Source of the DNA: Haloarcula sp. H-GB4
GTDB lineage: Archaea > Halobacteriota > Halobacteria > Halobacteriales > Haloarculaceae
Assembly (NCBI RefSeq): GCF_030848575.1
Contig: NZ_JAVDDX010000003.1
Span: forward strand, 62,001 to 126,000
Reading direction: 5' to 3'
Length of the DNA stretch: 64,000 bases
The position numbers and the translations under genes are program-made. Shown here piece after piece: positions 20,422 through 28,706 of the stretch (position 1 is the first letter of the stretch; each line of letters starts with the position of its first letter). The notes under the pieces were generated by a model, which was given only the letters and a program-made list of their open reading frames with translations, had not been told where the DNA came from and did not search any database.

Positions 20422-20475
20422 CTCGAGTGGTGTTGTAAGGGACCGTCTCGAGTGGTGTTGTAAGGGACCGTCTCG
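20422..20475. repeat. 25-bp tandem direct repeat, two copies plus 4 bp
   Basis: The unit CTCGAGTGGTGTTGTAAGGG plus ACCGT occurs at 20422-20446 and again, identically, at 20447-20471. The first four bases of a third copy follow. It lies just downstream of the PPOX gene stop and ~190 bp from the ATPase start. It may be replication slippage or a protein-binding array. Confidence 0.9.
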
Positions 20476-20477
20476 CT

Positions 20478-20912
20478 CTAAGGTTCAGTTCGGCCCGTTA
20501 GGTCATCCGGCACGAGGCGGTAGAATTCGAAGGTCACTTCGCGGAGTGGGCGTTCAAAGATGTCAATCAACGGAATTTCGACGTGCTCAAGCCCCGCTAG
20601 CGTTTCAGTCTCGATTCCCTCCCGTTCGACGTCTTCAAGTCGACCGCTGGCGACCACACTCTGCCATCCGGTCTCCGTCTCGTGATAGGTCACGAACGTA
20701 GCCGGGCGGTCGCTGAGTTCGCCTTTCGACTTCTCAGTGCCGACAGCCAGACGGAAATAGAAGGTGGTGGTCGGCGCGTCGTACCCATACGAAACCGGAA
20801 CTGAGTGTGGCGGCGCGTCGCCGGCGGCAAGTGAGAGGACGCCCGTCCCCCCGTTGTCCAGAAGCGCGTCCCGTTCCTCGTCGGTCATCGTAACCGGGTT
20901 TTCCGCGGACAT
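20478..20912 (-). CDS. Pyridoxamine 5'-phosphate oxidase-family flavin-binding protein
   Basis: A 144-residue split-barrel FMN-binding protein. GTGVLSLAAGDAPPHSVPVS, YGYDAPTTTFYFRLA and SVVASGRLEDV are the usual barrel strands. ATG 20912 gives a normal N-terminus; a GTG four codons earlier is possible. Members of the family bind flavin, F420 or haem, and the precise role here is unknown. A homologue lies at 22225. Confidence 0.8.
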   Translation of the reverse strand: MSAENPVTMTDEERDALLDNGGTGVLSLAAGDAPPHSVPVSYGYDAPTTTFYFRLAVGTEKSKGELSDRPATFVTYHETETGWQSVVASGRLEDVEREGIETETLAGLEHVEIPLIDIFERPLREVTFEFYRLVPDDLTGRTEP

Positions 20913-21038
20913 AGTTATTGTCACGACAGGAACAACAATAAGTGCATGGTCGGGTCGTATCTGCCTGCCACTTCGCTGGGCACATGGCGGACGCCGTACG
21001 CAGCCGGAGGCTGACAGACAGGAACGCGTGTCCCTGTT

Positions 21039-21941
21039 TCAGCCCTCGTTGGCATGCTGATCCCGGGCGTTGACTGCCAGCACAGGCATATCGGCGTGTC
21101 TGATGAGCCGCTCTGTCGTGCTTCCCATAATGAACCGATTGAGCCCGGTTCGGCCGGCCGTCCCCATGACGATCAGATCGATGTCGTTCTCCTCGGCGTA
21201 ATCGAGGATATCTGCCGCCGGGAATCCATCGATGACCTGTGTGACAGTCTCGACGCCGGCTTCGCGGGCTCGCGCTGCAATCCGCTCGGTGACTTTCTCA
21301 CCCTGTGATTCCAGGGTGTCGATCAGGTCTTTCGGCAGCGTGTATTCCGCTCCGGTCGAAATATCGCCGAGATTGACGATGTTCAGAGCGTGAACGCGGG
21401 AATCGAACTTCGCCGCAATCTCGCAGGCCGGTTCGACAGCGGCCGTTGCGGACGTGCTTCCGTCCGTAGGAACGAGAATATCGTCGTAGGAGTCAGTCTC
21501 TCGACTCTGTTCGGTGGCACGGACAGTGAAGACAGGGACATCGGCCTGCCGGACAACGCTCTCTGTCACGCTCCCGGCGAGATATCGCCCGACACCTGTG
21601 CGACCGTGCGTTCCCATTGCGATCAGGTCTATCTCGTTGTCGTCACGGTATGCACATATCTCCGCTGCTGGATTGCCCGTGCGGATAGTCGTCTGTATCG
21701 CTCCAGCGGCGTCTACCGCATCTGTGATAGCTGTGACGGTTTCTTCGGCGTCAGCCGTCATGCGGTCGGGTGTCTCGTCGTCGAGATCACCACTGCTGAA
21801 TGGCCCGCCTGCCGTTCGCGTATCGATGACAGCCATGACGTGCAGGCTCGCGCTGAACGCACGCGCAAGCGCTGCCCCGTGTTCAGCGGCCCGGGTCGCG
21901 TGTTCGCTACCGTCAGTCGGGATCAGAATGGAATCGAGCAT
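21039..21941 (-). CDS. Tandem universal stress protein (UspA x2)
   Basis: A 300-residue protein made of two complete Usp domains (about 1-145 and 150-295). Each has the ATP-binding signature near its end: MGTHGRTGVGRYLAGSVTE and MGTAGRTGLNRFIMGSTTE. Both domains begin with ILIPTDGS or ILVPTDGS. Tandem Usp proteins act in stress and low-oxygen responses in many organisms. Its clustering with PPOX and single-domain Usp genes is noteworthy. Confidence 0.92.
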   Translation of the reverse strand: MLDSILIPTDGSEHATRAAEHGAALARAFSASLHVMAVIDTRTAGGPFSSGDLDDETPDRMTADAEETVTAITDAVDAAGAIQTTIRTGNPAAEICAYRDDNEIDLIAMGTHGRTGVGRYLAGSVTESVVRQADVPVFTVRATEQSRETDSYDDILVPTDGSTSATAAVEPACEIAAKFDSRVHALNIVNLGDISTGAEYTLPKDLIDTLESQGEKVTERIAARAREAGVETVTQVIDGFPAADILDYAEENDIDLIVMGTAGRTGLNRFIMGSTTERLIRHADMPVLAVNARDQHANEG

Positions 21942-22224
21942 TGTTGTGTTTACAACTCGTTGTTGTCAGTAAATAAACGGCAGTCGCGATTCTCACGCTA
22001 TTAGAAATCCGGCGGTTGAGAGCGACGGCGCAAATATTTTGACCGAGTTGCCAGCAGTTCTCGGTGGCAGATATCCTACAGTATGTGATGAGTACCAAGT
22101 TTGTTCGGAGATGAGCCCGTATCTGTTCGTACTCGAAACGGCTGCTTGCCCTGAGAAGCCCGCTCTACCTTTTTTACTGTGGGGTTACATTCATGATACG
22201 TAACTGGATGATCAGACGCGACCT

Positions 22225-22704
22225 ATGACAGTTGATCAACTAGAGGAGTACGGACTCGAACAGATGGATGACGAAGAGATTCAGGACTTTCTCTCCGCAC
22301 ACTCGACCGGCGTTCTGGGGCTTCCGACGACAGATGTTCCGTATCTGCTGCCGCTATCGTACGGCTTTGACGGCGGGGCGTGCCTCTATTTCACCTACCT
22401 GCTGGGCGAATCGAGTCAGAAAGCGGAACTAACTGAGCGAGCCGGTCGTGGCCGGTTTCTCGTCTACGACATCGAAACCGCGTTTGAGTGGCAGAGCGTG
22501 ATGCTTGCTGGCGATATCAGCAATGTGCCGGAAGACGAATGGTCGGAGATCACGGCGATGACACAGAACGCCTGGCGACCCAACACGCTCCAGACGGCCA
22601 CCACCTCCGGCGGAGTCGCACTCTACGAGTTCGAGATAACGGAGCTTGCCGGTATCCGGCAAACCGGATTAGCACCCGACTTTCGGGAAAACATCGAGCC
22701 GTGA
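22225..22704 (+). CDS. Pyridoxamine 5'-phosphate oxidase-family protein
   Basis: A 159-residue split-barrel protein with an N-terminal helix (EEIQDFLSAHSTGVLGLPTT), strand VPYLLPLSYGFDGG, and WQSVMLAGDISNVPEDEW. It is related to the product at 20478-20912 but diverged. A TATA-like TTTTTTACTG near 22169 may serve it. The cofactor is not determinable from sequence. Confidence 0.8.
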   Translation: MTVDQLEEYGLEQMDDEEIQDFLSAHSTGVLGLPTTDVPYLLPLSYGFDGGACLYFTYLLGESSQKAELTERAGRGRFLVYDIETAFEWQSVMLAGDISNVPEDEWSEITAMTQNAWRPNTLQTATTSGGVALYEFEITELAGIRQTGLAPDFRENIEP

Positions 22705-22875
22705 CTTCGCTTGCTTGTGGCAAGGAAAGCTGGTTACGCCCGTGAAAGCTCGATTGACGATATCCTATCAAAGTCTGTCCGTTTGATCTGTGGACGACCA
22801 CAGTATGTGATAACAGATTACTATCATTTGAGAATGGTCAGCGGATTGAAATAGGATGGCGTCCCCTATTCTAGC

Positions 22876-23298
22876 ATGTACGACACAATTGTGGTTGCGA
22901 CCGACGGGAGCGCTGACGCGAACCGCGCAGCGACACACGCGCTTGAACAGGCTGAGCAACACGGTGCCGAGCTTCACGCCGTCTTCGTTGTCAATACAGA
23001 CCGACACGCGGAGCCGGCCCTGAGCAGTATGGAACTGGAAACCATCGAGGTTGAGGAATGGGGGGACGATGAACTCGCAGAAGTCGCCGAGAGAGGCGAC
23101 GCAGTTGACGTCGAGGTCACCACCCGATGCTGCCACGGGAAACCGTACGTGGAGATTATCAGCTATGCCGACGAGGTCGACGCCGACCTGATCGTGCTCG
23201 GATACCACGGGCATTCCCACAGCGAAGGCGACCAGATCGGAAGTGTGACCGACCGGGTCGTCCAGAACGCGGGCCGACCGGTTCTGGTGGCTACCTGA
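22876..23298 (+). CDS. Universal stress protein (single UspA domain)
   Basis: A 140-residue Usp domain beginning YDTIVVATDGSADANRAATH. The nucleotide-binding loop LGYHGHSHSEGDQIGSVTDR has the final GS(V)T but replaces the usual G-R-x-G with histidine-rich sequence, so ATP binding is uncertain. It lies in a same-strand run ending with nosL and its regulator. Confidence 0.88.
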   Translation: MYDTIVVATDGSADANRAATHALEQAEQHGAELHAVFVVNTDRHAEPALSSMELETIEVEEWGDDELAEVAERGDAVDVEVTTRCCHGKPYVEIISYADEVDADLIVLGYHGHSHSEGDQIGSVTDRVVQNAGRPVLVAT

Positions 23299-23437
23299 GA
23301 GGGTCACATACCCGTTCGAACAGATGTTCACTGGCGAAGCGGTATTCGGGTATACACCTCGGACTGAGATGCGGGCGCGACAGCGACTGCGACCGAAACC
23401 GATTCCAGTGCGACCACTCGAAACACAAGCCTGAGAG

Positions 23438-23758
23438 ATGCTCCAACCGACGGCTGATTGGATCGGTCCCGGTCAAACGGCACTGTTGATCGCCGTGCTG
23501 GGCCTCTCCGCGCTTGGAACGCTGGCGCTGTTTTCCGTCGCAGCGGTCAGTACATACCGCCGCCGGTCACGGCCGTACGTGCTGTTGACCGTCGCTATCG
23601 GGTTGCTGGTATTTCGGTCCGTGGTCGGCATCGGGACCGTCCTCGGTGCTGTCCCAATGGTCGTACACCATCTCACTGAACACGGGTTCGACTTCCTCAT
23701 CGCGCTGCTGGTATTGAGTGCGATCTATTCAGTCGCGCCGCCAAGTGTCCCTGACTGA
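23438..23758 (+). CDS. Small three-helix membrane protein (DUF7521-like)
   Basis: A 106-residue protein with three hydrophobic helices (about 14-40, 48-72 and 82-100) and a YRRRSRPY loop after the first. It matches the pattern of small haloarchaeal membrane proteins found next to winged-HTH regulators. No function is known. It ends 58 bp before the nosL start. Confidence 0.68.
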   Translation: MLQPTADWIGPGQTALLIAVLGLSALGTLALFSVAAVSTYRRRSRPYVLLTVAIGLLVFRSVVGIGTVLGAVPMVVHHLTEHGFDFLIALLVLSAIYSVAPPSVPD

Positions 23759-23816
23759 CCGGCGTTTCGACGGTCGCACCATGAACCATTTGGTGTCGTT
23801 CAGCGTAGCATCTAGT

Positions 23817-24383
23817 ATGTCTGAACATGCAACAGGCCTCACACGACGATGCTTCCTAGCCGGGACTGGGACTGTGGCAGTCGTGTCACTCTCTGGATGC
23901 CTGGGGAACGGTGAAGAAATCGACCCGGTCAGCATCGAAAGCGGCCAGAGCTGCGACCAGTGTGGGATGGTCATCGACCAGCACCCGGGTCCGGTCGGCC
24001 AGACGTACTACCAAGATAACACGCCCGAGGGGCACGACTCACCGGCACGGTTCTGCAGTACGACCTGCACGTATCGCCACCGATTCGCCAAGGAGCAAGC
24101 GGGGTGGACCCCCGCGGAGACGTTCCTGACCGACTACAGCACAACCGATTACGAGATTCGGACCGACGGGGGCAAGACAATTATCTCCCGGCATCTGGAG
24201 GCCGAGGCGTTCGCGCCGGTGGGGCAACTCACCGTCGCTGCGAACTCCGACGTGGAGGGCGCGATGGGGACGGCTATCGTTCCGTTTAGCGACAGCGCGG
24301 ACGCCGAGTCGTTTGCCGAAGAGTACGGCGGCCAGACCCTCCCCGCGGAGGACATATCGAGAGAACTGGTTGGCGGGATGTAG
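23817..24383 (+). CDS. nosL: NosL-family copper-binding lipoprotein
   Basis: A 188-residue exported lipoprotein. The signal has RR at 10-11 and the lipobox ending SLSGC, with C28 lipidated. The mature domain carries the Cu(I) motif C46-x2-C49-G-M51 (SCDQCGMVID) and the NosL pattern GTAIVPFSDSADAESFAEEY. NosL delivers copper to nitrous oxide reductase. ATG 23817 gives the proper signal peptide; a longer frame adds 33 unlikely residues. The nosDFY genes lie close by on the other strand. Confidence 0.88.
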   Translation: MSEHATGLTRRCFLAGTGTVAVVSLSGCLGNGEEIDPVSIESGQSCDQCGMVIDQHPGPVGQTYYQDNTPEGHDSPARFCSTTCTYRHRFAKEQAGWTPAETFLTDYSTTDYEIRTDGGKTIISRHLEAEAFAPVGQLTVAANSDVEGAMGTAIVPFSDSADAESFAEEYGGQTLPAEDISRELVGGM

Positions 24384-24453
24384 ACGAGTTCCCACGCAGT
24401 GAGAACGCTCGATACCCTGTTGTCTTGGTAGGTGGAAGGCTGTTCTGAAGACC

Positions 24454-24981
24454 ATGTCCACGGTTACTGAGCAAGTGCGTTCCCATGTCGAGTCCAAACC
24501 GGGAGTCCATTTCAACGCGCTTGCGGCAGACCTCGATATCGCGACCGGACAGGCACAGTATCACCTGCGGAAACTGCGCCGTGCCGGCGATATCGTTGGT
24601 GAAGAGATTCAGGGCAAAACGCACTATTATAGTCAGGAGTACGGCCCCTGGGAACGACGTGTACTCGCCTTTGCCCGGCGAGAGACTGCGCGGACGATTC
24701 TCCTGCATCTGCTGGAAGCTGAGTCCCTGTCAGCAGACGAACTGGGCGCCCGACTGGACATCGCCCGGAGTACAGTCTCCTGGCACGTTTCGGCACTGGC
24801 CGACGCAGAGATACTTGAGAAGTCGTACGGCGAGCGGGGGCGTGTCGTCGTGGCGCTGAGCGATCCGGACGCAACACAGCGACTGCTCGCGGCGGTCCGG
24901 CCATCGCTTACGGACCGTCTCATCGACCGGTTCACACGGCTGGTCGACGAAGGGCTCGCGGCCGCGGCGGACGACGACTGA
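24454..24981 (+). CDS. Double winged-HTH transcription regulator
   Basis: A 175-residue regulator with two winged-HTH domains. One is at about 5-60 (VHFNALAADLDIATGQAQYH) and one at about 75-130 (LSADELGARLDIARSTVSWH). No metal or ligand site is obvious. It lies 70 bp after nosL on the same strand and is convergent with nosY, so control of the nos genes is a reasonable inference. Confidence 0.82.
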   Translation: MSTVTEQVRSHVESKPGVHFNALAADLDIATGQAQYHLRKLRRAGDIVGEEIQGKTHYYSQEYGPWERRVLAFARRETARTILLHLLEAESLSADELGARLDIARSTVSWHVSALADAEILEKSYGERGRVVVALSDPDATQRLLAAVRPSLTDRLIDRFTRLVDEGLAAAADDD

Positions 24982-25056
24982 GGAGATATTGTCGGCTGTA
25001 CCTATTGTAAGATATTCGGGATAGAATGATTCTGAGCGGGCTTACAGCCGGCAGTA

Positions 25057-25869
25057 TCAGGCCGCATCCGTCGCAAGCATCGCCCCCACAAACGTGAGTC
25101 CCCACCAGAACAGGAGCGAGAGGCCGGCGACCCACGTCGGGACGAACGCTGACCGGCCCGGAACAGCGACGTACAGGACCTTATCGAACACGAGGCCGCG
25201 GTACGCCCCGGCCGGCGTCATGGCGAGCGCGCCGCCAAGTGTGCCCGTGGTGACGCCGGTGTCAAGCGCTGCGAACACCGCGAGGTCACTTCCGACAGTG
25301 AGGACCAGCAGCCCGGCAAGTGCGAGCACGAGCGCTCGGCCCCGGCTGCCGGCGAGCGCTGACAGCAGGAACGCGATAGTCAGCGACGAGAGCGCGTACA
25401 GGACGGTCAGCGCGATGAATCGGATGAACAGGAACGGCGAGTCGACGCCACGGTGACTCGCAAACACCGTCGTCTCCGGTCCTGCGGTCGTCGCCACGTT
25501 GATGCCCAGCGCCAGCAACGGGACGACAACGATAGTGAGCAACAGCAGGGCACGTCCCGCGTACACCCCGCCGACGTACGACCACGTCGAGAGTGGGTAG
25601 GTGTCAAGTATGTCGAGTTCTCCCCGGACAGCGGGGTCGGCAATCGCGCGATAGCCAACGGCGAAGGCAAGCGTCGGCACGAGGACTTCGACGGCGACGA
25701 GCGTATCGACGACGGTCGGAACGTAACCGCCGGCGGGGCCGCCACCGGCATGGGCGAGGCCGAACAGGACAATTCCCGTGACCAGTCCGAGCGCGAGATA
25801 GGTTCGTGTCCTGACCGCACTACGGACCTCCCGCACGAAAACTGTCCAGAAACCGGTACCGTCTATCAT
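25057..25869 (-). CDS. nosY: ABC transporter permease NosY
   Basis: A 270-residue membrane protein with six hydrophobic segments and the ABC-2 permease pattern (VREVRSAVRTRTYLALGLV at the start; YRAIADPAVRGELDILDTYP in the first loop). NosY works with NosF and NosD to mature the copper sites of nitrous oxide reductase. It overlaps nosF by four bases. Confidence 0.85.
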   Translation of the reverse strand: MIDGTGFWTVFVREVRSAVRTRTYLALGLVTGIVLFGLAHAGGGPAGGYVPTVVDTLVAVEVLVPTLAFAVGYRAIADPAVRGELDILDTYPLSTWSYVGGVYAGRALLLLTIVVVPLLALGINVATTAGPETTVFASHRGVDSPFLFIRFIALTVLYALSSLTIAFLLSALAGSRGRALVLALAGLLVLTVGSDLAVFAALDTGVTTGTLGGALAMTPAGAYRGLVFDKVLYVAVPGRSAFVPTWVAGLSLLFWWGLTFVGAMLATDAA

Positions 25870-26591
25870 GGCTGTGTCCCCTCTGGTGCAGCGATAGTGG
25901 CTCTGTCCTGTTCCAGAAGCGCTGTGAACGTCTCGTGAAGCGGCCCGCCGGTCTGTTCCCGAAGCGATTCTACCGACCCGGTCCGCACGAGGCGGCCGGA
26001 TTCGAGTACTACCAGTCGGTCAGCCGTCGCCTCGACGAGTGGCAGTTCGTGCGAGCAAAGAACCACGGCACGGCCGGCGTCGGCAATCGATTCGACGATG
26101 TCGAATATCAGTCGACTCATCGCCGGGTCAAGCCCGCTTGCCGGTTCGTCGAGCATCACAATCGGCGGGTCGCCGGCCAGTGCCTGTGCGATTCCCAGAA
26201 GGCGCGTCATTCCCCCGGACAGCCCTGACACGGGACGGCTGGCCACTTCTTCGAGGCCGACACGTTCAAGCAGTCGAGCCGGGTCGTCGTCAACGAGGTC
26301 CGCGTAGAACGCAGCAGTCTCCCGGACGCTGAACCCCGGCCGGAAGGTCGGCCGCTGTGGCAGGTAGCCCAGCTGGCGTTTGGCCTCAGGCCCACCGTAT
26401 GAGACAGTCCCGCTGGTGGGTCGCTCGATGCCCAGAAGCATGCGCAGGAGCGTCGTTTTCCCGGACCCGTTCGGGCCGATGAACCCGGTCACGGCGTCGG
26501 ACGGCACGTCGAGTGACACCTCCGAGACGGCTGTCACATCACCGTATTGTTTCGTGATTTCGTCCGCCGTGAGGTACGTCTCGCCAGTCAT
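25866..26591 (-). CDS. nosF: ABC transporter ATP-binding protein NosF
   Basis: A 241-residue ATPase with Walker A GPNGSGKTT near 38, signature LSGGMTRLLGIAQAL near 122, Walker B IVMLDEPASGLDP near 142 and an H-loop CSHELPLVE. It is the motor for NosY. ATGA overlaps on both sides show translational coupling with nosD and nosY. Confidence 0.88.
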   Translation of the reverse strand: MTGETYLTADEITKQYGDVTAVSEVSLDVPSDAVTGFIGPNGSGKTTLLRMLLGIERPTSGTVSYGGPEAKRQLGYLPQRPTFRPGFSVRETAAFYADLVDDDPARLLERVGLEEVASRPVSGLSGGMTRLLGIAQALAGDPPIVMLDEPASGLDPAMSRLIFDIVESIADAGRAVVLCSHELPLVEATADRLVVLESGRLVRTGSVESLREQTGGPLHETFTALLEQDRATIAAPEGTQP

Positions 26592-28501
26592 GCTGCCCCC
26601 TCCATCGATGTCTCGTTTCGAAGACGCCTGACGGTCTCGGGATTCGCAGGGTCTGTCAGGGGTGCCCTGTCGACAATGCTTCCCCGGCGGAATCCAGGCG
26701 TGGTGCCGCGAAGCGCCCGGAGGCCACGGACGCTCGGTGCCGACCTAAGGACGACCGCAGCGTCGGTCTGATGGAGACGGCGGTCGACAGAATCGGTGGG
26801 TGAGTAGGAGTTGGCCAACACCGGGCCAGTCCTGCCAGTGAGGTCGTACGCGCCGCTCCAGTAGTTCCCCCTGCCGTCGTGCGTGTACACGCGTAGCGGC
26901 CCCGGTCCCGAGATGGCGTGGCGGTCGTTCGCGATGAAATCGTTCTCGGTGACGATGTTCGACGGGACGACGGTCGAGGCCCGCACACCGATGTCATTCC
27001 CGTAGAGTACGTTGTGCTCGTACAGGGACCGGTCGGCGTTTGTGGACATCGCCTGCGTAGTGTCGACTACCACGTTGTGTGCAATATAGCTCCGGGAGCC
27101 GGCTAACATGACGCCGCTCCCGGAGTGGCGCACGTCGTTCCCGACGATGGCATTCGCCACGGGATTCGTCATGACAACGACGCCAGCGTACTCCTGTCCC
27201 CTGGCGACGTTGTCCGCAACGAGCGACCGAGAGGTGTACATCAGGTGGACGCCGAAGCGGTTGTCCCGGAACGTGTTGTTCCGGACAGCGGTCCCGTCGG
27301 CCCGGTGGAGGTACACGCTGTCACGCCCGCCGTTGAACACCGAGTCCTGCACGACAACCGACCCGTGCATCCCGATAACGCCCATGAACCCATCTTGCCA
27401 GTCTGCCGTCCCGTTGACCGTGACGTTCTCGACGACTGCGCCGGGTGTCCGCCGCAGAACGACGCCGCTGGCGGGCGTCTCGACGCTGAGGTTCGCAACG
27501 TACAGTCCGGACGCGTTCCGACCGGTCACGGCGGCGTCGCTGTTGCCATAGGCGGTCGTGACGGTGGCGTCCCAAGCGCTATCGTTGCTCTGCGTCGGGT
27601 CGCCGACCGTCGTGTTGCCGACGCCGACAATTTCGAACCCGGTGACACCGACGCGGTCGGCAGTCACTGTCACGACAGTGCCGTTCCCTCCACCGTCAAG
27701 CGTCGCTCCGGGGCCACTGAGGGTGAGTGGCTTGTCTATCGTCACCTGCTCGTCGTACGTACCGGCCGGAACAACGACCGTCGTGTTCGGTGGTGCCGCA
27801 TCGACGGCCGCCTGAACCGTCGGGGCATCAGTTCCGACTTTGACCGAGACGGGCCGATTTCGACGCTGGCGAGCCGCCTGTACGGTGGCGTTCGCATCGG
27901 TTCGTCGCGGGCCGACCTGTTCTCGGACTGCCGCCGCCTGTTCGAGGGCGAACGATCTGGATCTGAGCGCGTCCCAGTCGATGATTTGCCCGCCGCACGT
28001 CTCGGCGAACGCCGCGGCGTCGTCCCGGTCGGCAAAGGGCACAACCGCCGGCCCGGACGGGACCCGCGCCGAGCCATCGACGACGTAGTGGGCCTGATTG
28101 GCTTCGACCCAGTCGGGCGGTGTGGCGGTCCGGAGAGAGCCGTCGTCGCCGCACCTGACCGGCCGGTCACTGTAGTCGGAAACGTACACCACGAGTGGAT
28201 ACCCGAACTGCTGCTCGTGTCCCGGCTCGGTGAGCGCTGTCACAGCCTGACCGATGCCGACGTAGCCGACGACGTAGCGGTACTGTGAGTAGAAGACTTG
28301 CGCGCGCGGGACGCTGATACTCCGATTCCGGGCGATCTGTTCGTCGGCCGCCGTAACACCGCGTTGCACAGTGGTATCGAACACCACCGGTTCGGGGCGG
28401 GCGCTGGTGGTGTCGACGGCAAACGACGCGGCGAAGACCAGTGTGCTGAGAACTACCGCCAGTAGCGTAAAGACTTGTACAGTCGTCAGAGCTGGTCGCA
28501 T
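26588..28501 (-). CDS. nosD: NosL-like/NosD fusion protein (copper-site maturation)
   Basis: A 637-residue exported protein. An N-terminal membrane anchor (VQVFTLLAVVLSTLVFAASF) is followed by a domain of about 160 residues whose end, GPAVVPFADRDDAAAFAETC plus GG, closely resembles the C-terminus of NosL. That domain lacks a CxxCGM motif. Residues ~215-545 form the right-handed parallel beta-helix of NosD, with repeated N-x-F/V and G-V turns. NosD supports CuZ assembly in nitrous oxide reductase. It is the first gene of nosDFY, divergent from the formate-dehydrogenase-like gene. Confidence 0.88.
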   Translation of the reverse strand: MRPALTTVQVFTLLAVVLSTLVFAASFAVDTTSARPEPVVFDTTVQRGVTAADEQIARNRSISVPRAQVFYSQYRYVVGYVGIGQAVTALTEPGHEQQFGYPLVVYVSDYSDRPVRCGDDGSLRTATPPDWVEANQAHYVVDGSARVPSGPAVVPFADRDDAAAFAETCGGQIIDWDALRSRSFALEQAAAVREQVGPRRTDANATVQAARQRRNRPVSVKVGTDAPTVQAAVDAAPPNTTVVVPAGTYDEQVTIDKPLTLSGPGATLDGGGNGTVVTVTADRVGVTGFEIVGVGNTTVGDPTQSNDSAWDATVTTAYGNSDAAVTGRNASGLYVANLSVETPASGVVLRRTPGAVVENVTVNGTADWQDGFMGVIGMHGSVVVQDSVFNGGRDSVYLHRADGTAVRNNTFRDNRFGVHLMYTSRSLVADNVARGQEYAGVVVMTNPVANAIVGNDVRHSGSGVMLAGSRSYIAHNVVVDTTQAMSTNADRSLYEHNVLYGNDIGVRASTVVPSNIVTENDFIANDRHAISGPGPLRVYTHDGRGNYWSGAYDLTGRTGPVLANSYSPTDSVDRRLHQTDAAVVLRSAPSVRGLRALRGTTPGFRRGSIVDRAPLTDPANPETVRRLRNETSMEGAA

Positions 28502-28706
28502 CTACCGGCACTACGAGCGATGTCCCATTACAGTATGTGGTGTGGCTCTCGAAACTGGCGGCGCACCCGCACGCGGGGCCAACGACATCAGTCCGCAACC
28601 CACCTCTGGCACCGTTCGAATAGCGCCAGTATCCTCACGCTGATAAACCCGCCTACGTTTTACCGATGGGCTACTTGTAGCTGCGTTCCTATCATCCAAT
28701 GTACAG

